From the NCBI GenBank assembly GCA_023438965.1, contig JAEXPB010000315.1, forward strand, positions 1 to 5,513: DNA of 5,513 nucleotides. Direction: 5' to 3'. Position numbers and translations under genes: made by a program. This DNA comes from Bacillota bacterium. Its GTDB lineage: Bacteria; Bacillota; Clostridia; Saccharofermentanales; UBA5734. Below are positions 1 through 4,515 of the stretch, piece after piece. The first letter of the stretch is position 1; every line of letters starts with the position of its first letter. The notes beneath the pieces were generated by a model. It did not search any database. It was given only the letters and a program-made list of their open reading frames with translations, and was not told the origin of the DNA.

Positions 1-1
1 C

Positions 2-484
2 GCCAAGACCATCGTTTCGGTCTGCCCGTCCTGCACCAAGGCTTTTGTCCGTGAGTACAAAGCCTGGGGTGCCGCATTGGATGCCCGGGTAGTCACCCTG
101 ACCGCCTTCCTGGCCGACCTGATCCGAGCCGGCAAGCTGCAGCCCAGGAAATCCGACCGGGTTGTCACCTTCCATGACCCGTGCCGCCTGGCCCGCGACC
201 TGGAAGAAACCGAAGCGGCCCGGACGATCATCGGCGCCTGCGCCGAACTGAAGGAGATGTTCCAGCACGGGAAAAATACCGTCTGCTGCGGCGGCGGCGC
301 CCTCGCGCTCTACCGTCCGGACATCGTCGAACTGACCGCCCGCGAGCGCTGGCGCCAGGCCGAGTCGACCGGCGCCGCCGCCCTGGTCACCGCCTGTCCG
401 ACCTGTTACGATCTGATGGGCCGGACCCGGCCGGACATGGCGTTGATCGGCATCGAGCAGCTGCTGCTGGACAGCCTGGACTGA
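2..484 (+). CDS. CCG-domain Fe-S oxidoreductase, C-terminal part (GlcF/HdrB/LutA-like)
   Basis: The gene is open from the window edge, so its start and N-terminal part are missing; 160 residues are visible. Near the edge is a CPSC motif (residues 8-11 of the fragment), the end of a first CCG domain. A second, complete CCG domain follows: HDPC (C61), CCGGG (C95-C96) and CPTC (C132, C135). This Cys pattern ligates the Fe-S centre (a non-cubane cluster in HdrB) in heterodisulfide reductase B/D, GlcF, LutA and GlpC-type proteins, which pass electrons between a flavin dehydrogenase and another carrier. The missing N-terminal part would normally carry two 4Fe-4S ferredoxin motifs, which cannot be checked here. 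The stop is 2 nt before the Etf start, so the two genes are very likely co-translated and functionally linked. The family call is firm; the exact substrate system (lactate, glycolate or other) is not determined. A TTG at 77 is in frame but is an internal leucine, not a start, because homology continues upstream of it. Confidence 0.88.
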   Translation, partial: AKTIVSVCPSCTKAFVREYKAWGAALDARVVTLTAFLADLIRAGKLQPRKSDRVVTFHDPCRLARDLEETEAARTIIGACAELKEMFQHGKNTVCCGGGALALYRPDIVELTARERWRQAESTGAAALVTACPTCYDLMGRTRPDMALIGIEQLLLDSLD

Positions 485-486
485 CA

Positions 487-1893
487 ATGCATATCCTGGT
501 CTGCGTCAAGCAGTCGAACGGCGAGATTAATCCCTTTGACGCCAGCGCGCTGGAAACGGCGCTGCGGATCAAGGATCGCCGGGGGGCCAAGGTCACCCTG
601 ATCAGCATGGGCCGCCCGGATGTGGCCGCCATGCTGACCGACCTTGGCCGCCGCGGCGCCGACCGCGCCATCCTGCTGACCGATCCCTGCTTCGCCGGCG
701 CCGACACCCTGGCCACCGCCTATACCCTGGCCCAGGCCGCCCGCCGGCTGAACCCCGACCTGATCATCTGCGGCCGCCAGAGCATCGACGGCGACACCGC
801 GCAAACCGGCCCCTGCCTGGCCGCCACCCTCGGCTGGCCCCAAATCATCTCAGCCCTGGACATCAACGCAGCGGATTCGCACGTGATCTGCCCGACCAGG
901 ACAGGACAGGAAACAGCCCCCCTGCCCGTCCTGGTCACGGTGGAGTGCCGCAATCCGCTGCGTTTTATCCGTTTGCGCGCCCGCGGCGTCGCCGTGGAGT
1001 CCTGGGACGCCGCGGCGATCGGCGCCGATCCGGCGCGCTGCGGCCTGGCCGGTTCGCCGACCAAGGTTCTGCGCACCTACGAAAGCGACGCCGGCCGGCG
1101 CAATTGCCGTTTCATCCGGCCGGACGAGTTGGCCGGCGTCATCAGCCAGGTCACTTGCCGGGCCCGCCAGCCCTACGACGAGCAGATCCTGCCCGGCGGG
1201 CAGCGGCTGCGCGAAGTCTGGGCGGTCGGCGAGGACCTGGTGCCGATCGCCGGGCCGCTGGCCGAAAATCTGACGGTCATCCCGCCGCAAGATCCGGCGG
1301 CGATCACCGAGTTGGCCCGCCGGCACCAGCCGGATGCCATCCTCTGGAAGGCCGACGCCTGGGGCCGCAGCATCGCCCCGCGGGTGGCCGCCCTGCTGCA
1401 GACCGGCCTCTGCGCCGATTGCACCGGCCTGGAGACCGACGGCGAGAGACTGTACATGCTGCGCCCGTCCTACGGCGGCAGCATCATGGTGCGCATCGAA
1501 TGCCGCACGCGCCCCCAGATGGCTACCGTCCGCACCCCCGACTGCGTGCAGAACGACATCATCGTGGCCGGCGGCCGCGGCGCCCGCCACTGTTTCGGCC
1601 TGGTCGAACGGCTGGCCGAGCGGATCGGCGTCCTGGGCGCCTCGCGTTCGGCCGTCGATCTCGGTCTGGCGCCGTATGAAGCCCAGATCGGCCTGACCGG
1701 CCGCTTCGTCTCGCCGATGCTGTACCTGGCCTGCGGCATTTCCGGCGCTGTCCAGCATACCTGCGCGATCGAGCGGGCCGGCACGGTCATTGCCATCAAC
1801 ACCGATCCCGAAGCCCGCATCTTCACCCACGCCGACTATGGTATCGTCGGTGACGTCGCCGTCACTCTTGAAAATTATTTTCAAAAACTATAA
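487..1893 (+). CDS. EtfB-EtfA fusion: single-chain electron transfer flavoprotein (468 aa)
   Basis: This gene encodes both electron-transfer-flavoprotein subunits in one chain, so it should be a soluble FAD carrier that shuttles electrons between dehydrogenases. Residues 1 to about 235 are EtfB: MHILVCVKQ start, NPFDASALETAL, FAGADTLATAYTLA, then the nucleotide-binding loop GRQSIDGDTAQTGP (96-109) and GSPTKVLRTY (189-198). From about residue 243 (VWAVGED) the chain is EtfA: GRSIAPRVAALLQTGLCADCTGLE, RPQMATVR, AGGRG (361-365), S386-R387, Q400, T404, GISGAVQH with H424, and ADYGIVGD (449-456). These match the FAD contacts of human EtfA (S248, R249, Q262, T266, H286) with the same spacing. The EtfA domain I appears about 70-80 residues short after VWAVGED; separate EtfB plus EtfA usually total about 560-600 aa. 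The usual VGQTG reads IGLTG (L403). ATG 487 was chosen because it begins the EtfB fold and follows the upstream stop at once; no good ribosome binding site is present, so translational coupling is likely. Confidence 0.9.
   Translation: MHILVCVKQSNGEINPFDASALETALRIKDRRGAKVTLISMGRPDVAAMLTDLGRRGADRAILLTDPCFAGADTLATAYTLAQAARRLNPDLIICGRQSIDGDTAQTGPCLAATLGWPQIISALDINAADSHVICPTRTGQETAPLPVLVTVECRNPLRFIRLRARGVAVESWDAAAIGADPARCGLAGSPTKVLRTYESDAGRRNCRFIRPDELAGVISQVTCRARQPYDEQILPGGQRLREVWAVGEDLVPIAGPLAENLTVIPPQDPAAITELARRHQPDAILWKADAWGRSIAPRVAALLQTGLCADCTGLETDGERLYMLRPSYGGSIMVRIECRTRPQMATVRTPDCVQNDIIVAGGRGARHCFGLVERLAERIGVLGASRSAVDLGLAPYEAQIGLTGRFVSPMLYLACGISGAVQHTCAIERAGTVIAINTDPEARIFTHADYGIVGDVAVTLENYFQKL
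1868..1884. promoter_or_regulatory. Perfect inverted repeat TTGAAAA-TTA-TTTTCAA, candidate operator
   Basis: A 17-nt inverted repeat has two perfect 7-bp arms, TTGAAAA (1868-1874) and TTTTCAA (1878-1884), around TTA. It lies in the last codons of the Etf fusion, 33 nt before the iolB start. The site contains GAAA-N5-TTTC, a layout resembling short A/T-rich palindromes bound by some RpiR-family regulators, and an RpiR gene follows iolB directly. The role as an operator is inference. The low GC of these codons (AAT, TAT, TTT, CAA, AAA) contrasts with the rest of the gene. Confidence 0.4.
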
Positions 1894-1896
1894 AAT
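1868..1896 (+). promoter_or_regulatory. Candidate sigma-70-type promoter for iolB-rpiR
   Basis: TTGAAA (1868-1873, five of six matches to TTGACA) is followed after 17 bp by TAAAAT (1891-1896, five of six matches to TATAAT). An alternative -10, TATAAA (1889-1894), has only a 15-bp spacer. Transcription would start near 1901-1904, inside or at the edge of the ribosome binding site, giving a very short leader; this weakens the call. The -35 element overlaps the inverted repeat at 1868-1884, a position where a repressor would block it. If it is not real, iolB is simply read through from the Etf gene. Confidence 0.3.
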
Positions 1897-1901
1897 ATTT
1901 T

Positions 1902-1908
1902 GGAGGTG
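1902..1908 (+). promoter_or_regulatory. Strong ribosome binding site of iolB (GGAGGTG)
   Basis: GGAGGTG lies 8 nt before ATG 1917, a near-ideal Shine-Dalgarno sequence and spacing. It fixes the iolB start and shows independent, strong initiation, in contrast to the Etf fusion, which has no clear site of its own. Confidence 0.8.
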
Positions 1909-1916
1909 TTCAGTCC

Positions 1917-2729
1917 ATGTTGAAGAAATCCTACTCCGGTGCCAATGGTTTCACCATGCTGTCCAAGATCGGCGAAAGCAGCCTCAAGCTGATGTCGTTC
2001 GGCATGCTTTCCCTGGAAGGCGGCCAGAGCTACACGTTCCCGGCGCTGCCCGACCAGGAGACTGCGTTTGTCATCCTCGGCGGCCGCTGCCATGTCCAGG
2101 CCGGATCAGCCGATTGGCCCTGCGTCGGCAAGCGCCGCAATGTCTTCAGCGGACCGGCTGCCGCGTTCTTCGCTTTCCCGGGCACGCCGGTGACCATCAC
2201 CGCCCTCGAGCGGCTGAGCATTGCCGTGACCTTCGCCCCTTCCGACAAGCAGGGCGCGCCGGTCCTGGTCAACCCCTCCGATGTCGTGGTCAAGAGCCTT
2301 GGCCGGATGACCTGGGCCCGCGAAGCGCACTTCATCATCGACGAGCGCATCGACGCCGCCAAGATCTACATCGGCGAGTCCTTCATCCAGGGCTGGTCGG
2401 GCTATCCGCCGCACAAGCACGATGTGGAGGACATGCCGGACGAGAACCTGATGGAAGAGCTCTATTTCTTCAAGTTCAACCTGCCGCAGGGATATGGCGC
2501 GCAGTTTGTCTACACCGCTGACGGCGAACTCGACGAAGCCTACCGGGTCAAGAACGACGACCTGGTCGAAGTGCCGCGCGGCTACCATCCCTTCGTGGCT
2601 GCTCCCGGCTACACCGGCTACATGCTGTGGATCATGAGCGGCAGCACCCGCGGCTTCTACATGAGCTCTGATCCGGACCATGCCTGGGTTAACGCCATGG
2701 ACGGCTTCATTGGCAAGAACCTGAAATGA
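1917..2729 (+). CDS. iolB: 5-deoxy-glucuronate isomerase (IolB/KduI family)
   Basis: IolB converts 5-deoxy-D-glucuronate to 2-deoxy-5-keto-D-gluconate in myo-inositol catabolism, in the cytoplasm. The 270-residue product has the usual family length and bicupin layout. Signature segments are SGYPPHKHD (161-169, with H166 and H168), LMEELYFFKF (178-187, with Glu 180-181), VYTADGELDEAY (198-209), VPRGYHPFVAAPGYTGYMLWIMSG (219-242, with H223) and DPDHAW (252-257). The two HxH histidines, the glutamate and H223 correspond to the metal-binding set of the KduI/IolB cupins. The N-terminal half, including GGRCHV (55-60), is the less conserved first cupin. The gene follows the Etf fusion after 23 nt and precedes an RpiR regulator by 13 nt. 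No other inositol gene (iolA, C, D, E, G) is in the window, so a neighbouring role in another deoxyuronate or sugar-acid route cannot be excluded. Family assignment is strong; pathway is inferred from the family. Confidence 0.88.
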   Translation: MLKKSYSGANGFTMLSKIGESSLKLMSFGMLSLEGGQSYTFPALPDQETAFVILGGRCHVQAGSADWPCVGKRRNVFSGPAAAFFAFPGTPVTITALERLSIAVTFAPSDKQGAPVLVNPSDVVVKSLGRMTWAREAHFIIDERIDAAKIYIGESFIQGWSGYPPHKHDVEDMPDENLMEELYFFKFNLPQGYGAQFVYTADGELDEAYRVKNDDLVEVPRGYHPFVAAPGYTGYMLWIMSGSTRGFYMSSDPDHAWVNAMDGFIGKNLK

Positions 2730-2733
2730 CCGG

Positions 2734-2738
2734 GGAGG
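2734..2738 (+). promoter_or_regulatory. Ribosome binding site of the RpiR gene (GGAGG)
   Basis: GGAGG lies 4 nt before ATG 2743 and 7 nt before the adjacent in-frame ATG 2746. The second spacing is more usual, so the true start may be 2746; the difference is one methionine. Confidence 0.7.
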
Positions 2739-2742
2739 TCGG

Positions 2743-3627
2743 ATGATGGCCAAAATGACCAAAACGCCCGGCGTCCGGACCGGCATGACCGGCACGGCGC
2801 TCCGGATCAGCAATCTGGCGGCCGAGCTCAGCGAGTCCGACAAGCGCATCGCCGAATACCTGCTGGCCAATCCGGCGGAGATCGTCAAGCTGTCGATCAC
2901 CGAGCTGGCCGAACGTTGCGGCGTCAGCGAGGCGACCATTTTCCGCTTTTCCAAGAAATTGTCCTTCGACGGCTTCCAGGACCTGAAAATCACATTGGCC
3001 CAGGAAATCGTCGAGGACATCAAGACCATCCACGAAAGCGTCTCACCGGAAGATACCTGCCAGGACATCGTCACCAAGGTCTTCGGCGAGATCTACAATA
3101 CCTTGGAGCACACCAAGAACGTCATCAATTTCGAGAAGCTCGAGCAAGCGGCCGACCTGATCCTCAATGCGCGGAAGGTCCTGGTCTTCGGACTCGGCAA
3201 TTCGGCCTCGATCGCCCTGGACGCCCAGCACAAGTTCCTGCGCGAGGGCATCGACTGTTCCGCTTTCTCGGACAACCACATGCAGGCCCTGGTCGCCTCG
3301 CACATGACCAGCCAGGATGTCGCCCTGGGCATTTCGCATTCCGGCTCCTCCCGCGACATCGTCGAAGCCCTGCAGATCGCCCGCGAACAAGGCGCGCAAA
3401 CGATTTGCATCACCAACTACGGCAAGTCGCCGATCCTCAAGGTCTGCGACGTCGCCCTGTTCACCGCTTCGGAAGAAACCAGCACGAGCATTCTGGCCTT
3501 GTCTTCCCGGTTTGCCCAGCTGGCGATCATCGACTCGCTCTATGTCTATATTGCCATGCGCCGCTCCCAGGCGGGCATCGAAGCGATCAAGAAGGTCGAG
3601 CGGGCCCTGAACAAGAAAAAGTATTGA
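2743..3627 (+). CDS. RpiR/MurR-family transcriptional regulator (HTH_6 plus SIS domain), IolR candidate
   Basis: This is a 294-residue sugar-phosphate-responsive regulator of standard length and domain order. The N-terminal HTH_6 domain spans about residues 18-95, with ESDKRIAEYLLANPAEIVKL and the helix-turn-helix ITELAERCGVSEATIFRFSKKL (52-73). A C-terminal SIS domain (about 130-275) begins at KVLVFGLGNSASIA (145-157) and has the phosphosugar-binding loop GISHSGSSRDIVEAL (196-210) and CITNYGKSP (222-230). The family binds a phosphorylated sugar or sugar acid through the SIS loop serines. The gene is 13 nt downstream of iolB, so they very likely share a transcript. RpiR-type IolR regulators of inositol genes are known in rhizobia, which makes an IolR-like role plausible here; the inverted repeat at 1868-1884 is its best candidate site. 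Ligand and true regulon are not determined by the sequence. The first dozen residues (MMAKMTKTPGVR) are a non-conserved leader, and M1, M2 or M5 could be the start. Confidence 0.9.
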   Translation: MMAKMTKTPGVRTGMTGTALRISNLAAELSESDKRIAEYLLANPAEIVKLSITELAERCGVSEATIFRFSKKLSFDGFQDLKITLAQEIVEDIKTIHESVSPEDTCQDIVTKVFGEIYNTLEHTKNVINFEKLEQAADLILNARKVLVFGLGNSASIALDAQHKFLREGIDCSAFSDNHMQALVASHMTSQDVALGISHSGSSRDIVEALQIAREQGAQTICITNYGKSPILKVCDVALFTASEETSTSILALSSRFAQLAIIDSLYVYIAMRRSQAGIEAIKKVERALNKKKY

Positions 3628-3638
3628 CCAGCGGCCGC

Positions 3639-3666
3639 CCGGATGGCGGCGCCTGCCGCCATCCGG
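3639..3666 (+). terminator. Perfect 12-bp hairpin between the two regulator genes (attenuator or processing stem)
   Basis: CCGGATGGCGGC (3639-3650) and GCCGCCATCCGG (3655-3666) are exact reverse complements around a GCCT loop. The stem starts 12 nt after the RpiR stop and ends 21 nt before the GntR start. The very GC-rich stem would be highly stable in RNA. No U-run follows it (the next bases are CCGATCAGAAAG), so it is not a classical Rho-independent terminator. It could stabilise the 3' end of the upstream message, cause partial termination, or mark an RNA processing point. Structure is certain from the sequence; function is inferred. Confidence 0.5.
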
Positions 3667-3686
3667 CCGATCAGAAAGCGGGAAAC

Positions 3687-4379
3687 ATGTTTCAGCGGAT
3701 TGAACAGCCCCGAATCCTGCGCGAGATTCTCGAGCAGATCAAGCAGAACATTGCCAACGGCCAGCTGAAGAAAGGCGACCGTCTGCCTTCCGAGCGCCAG
3801 ATGGCCGAAATGTTCGGCGTTTCCCGGGCGATCATCCGCGAGGCCATCAAGTCGCTCGAAATGATCGGCTTGATCGATTGCGTCCAGGGCGGCGGCAATT
3901 ATATCGCGACCAACATCAACAACGGGCTGACCGAACCGCTCTCCATCATGTTCATGCTCGAAGGAGGCACGATCACCCAGGTCCAGCAGCTGCGGCGTTC
4001 CCTGGAAATCACCGCGGTCGGGCTGGCCGCTGCCCGGATCAGCCAGGCGGACCTGGCGGTTCTGGACCAGATCTGCACCTGCCTCGAAGGCAGCGACCAC
4101 ACCTGTGATGAAGTCGCTCAGGACCGGGCCTTCCACTTCACGCTGGCTCATGCTTCCGGCAATCCTCTCTTTATCACCATGCAGAATGCCGTTTCCGCGC
4201 TGATCGAGAATCAGATCCGGGGCGTGCGCAGTTCCATGCTGCGGGAACCGGACACCATGACGCGGGTCAACGCCCAGCACAGGGCCGTTCTCGAGGCTTT
4301 GCGCGCCGGCGATCCGGCCAGGGCCGTCGCCGCCATGACCAACCATCTGGATTTCATCGAAAAATACCTGATTCCTTGA
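3687..4379 (+). CDS. FadR-type GntR/FCD transcriptional regulator (LldR/PdhR/GlcC-like)
   Basis: This is a 230-residue regulator of typical FadR-subfamily length. The winged helix at about residues 8-75 shows EILEQIKQNIANGQLKKGDR, LPSERQMAEMFGVSRAIIREAI (33-54) and the wing IDCVQGGGNYI. The FCD effector domain (about 98-225) has the metal set of this family: D146 and H150 in QDRAFHFTLAHASGNPLF, H198 in NAQHRAVLEAL, and H220 in MTNHL. Such domains bind small carboxylates such as lactate, glycolate or pyruvate through a metal ion. The start at 3687 fits the family; only a weak site (AGCGGGA) precedes it, after the 59-nt gap with the hairpin. The gene lies just upstream of, and in line with, a promoter carrying a TGGTC-A-GACCA palindrome and a glcD gene, so repression of glcD, relieved by a hydroxyacid, is the likely job. 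Odd detail: three cysteines (C130, C132, C140) cluster just before the metal residues. The effector is inferred, not seen. Confidence 0.88.
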   Translation: MFQRIEQPRILREILEQIKQNIANGQLKKGDRLPSERQMAEMFGVSRAIIREAIKSLEMIGLIDCVQGGGNYIATNINNGLTEPLSIMFMLEGGTITQVQQLRRSLEITAVGLAAARISQADLAVLDQICTCLEGSDHTCDEVAQDRAFHFTLAHASGNPLFITMQNAVSALIENQIRGVRSSMLREPDTMTRVNAQHRAVLEALRAGDPARAVAAMTNHLDFIEKYLIP

Positions 4380-4391
4380 ACGATTTCTGAC

Positions 4392-4421
4392 TTGACATCT
4401 AGTGGGGATCCTTGATACATT
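4392..4421 (+). promoter_or_regulatory. Candidate promoter of the glcD-led operon
   Basis: A perfect -35 hexamer TTGACA (4392-4397) is followed after 18 bp by TACATT (4416-4421, four of six matches to TATAAT). Transcription would start near 4428, at the left edge of the operator palindrome, leaving a leader of about 88 nt. The region from 4380 to 4515 is clearly lower in GC than the genes around it, as expected for a promoter. No terminator is visible after the GntR stop (4379), so read-through from the regulator gene may also reach glcD. Confidence 0.6.
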
Positions 4422-4428
4422 TACATTA

Positions 4429-4450
4429 ATTGGTCAGACCACTGACCAAT
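4429..4450. promoter_or_regulatory. Operator palindrome for a FadR/PdhR/LldR-type GntR regulator
   Basis: Two perfect 9-bp arms, ATTGGTCAG (4429-4437) and CTGACCAAT (4442-4450), flank ACCA. Nested in the left part is a second, 11-bp palindrome TGGTC-A-GACCA (4431-4441), which matches the TGGT-N3-ACCA core known for FadR/PdhR-type operators. The half-sites therefore read TGGT, ACCA, ACCA with a 7-bp step. The site lies just downstream of the -10 box, over the predicted transcription start, which is a repressor position. The GntR/FCD gene ending at 4379 is the obvious candidate to bind it. Confidence 0.7.
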
Positions 4451-4503
4451 ATTTCCAAAACCGACAGCAAACCACACAATCAGCGAAAATGGCCGTCATT
4501 TCT

Positions 4504-4510
4504 GAGGAGG
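4504..4510 (+). promoter_or_regulatory. Ribosome binding site of glcD (GAGGAGG), decides the start
   Basis: GAGGAGG lies 5 nt before ATG 4516. An in-frame ATG at 4489 would add nine residues (MAVISEEDI) but has no ribosome binding site, so 4516 is preferred. Confidence 0.75.
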
Positions 4511-4515
4511 ATATC

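Noticed and set aside
181..486. Upstream ATG at 181 that would extend the Etf fusion by 102 residues
   Set aside because: The extension overlaps the conserved CCG domain of the upstream gene in another frame and reads as Arg/Pro-rich shadow sequence; the EtfB fold begins exactly at ATG 487.
850..1884. 344-residue open frame on the minus strand opposite the Etf fusion
   Set aside because: It is Gly/Ala/Asp-rich antisense shadow of a GC-rich gene, with no recognisable domain, and the + strand carries a clear family match.
2106..3077. 323-residue minus-strand open frame spanning iolB and the RpiR gene
   Set aside because: It covers two well-supported + strand genes and their gap, and has no recognisable motif; a typical high-GC shadow.
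2916..3686. Long N-terminal extension of the GntR gene starting inside the RpiR gene
   Set aside because: The extension is an out-of-frame shadow of the RpiR gene with biased composition; the GntR winged helix starts within ten residues of ATG 3687.
4380..4391. Possible terminator after the GntR gene
   Set aside because: Only 12 nt separate the stop from the -35 box and no stem or U-run is present.
4487..4501. Small inverted repeat AAATG-GCCGT-CATTT in the glcD leader
   Set aside because: Only a 5-bp A/T-rich stem; too weak to support a riboswitch or attenuator, and no conserved riboswitch core is seen in the 88-nt leader.
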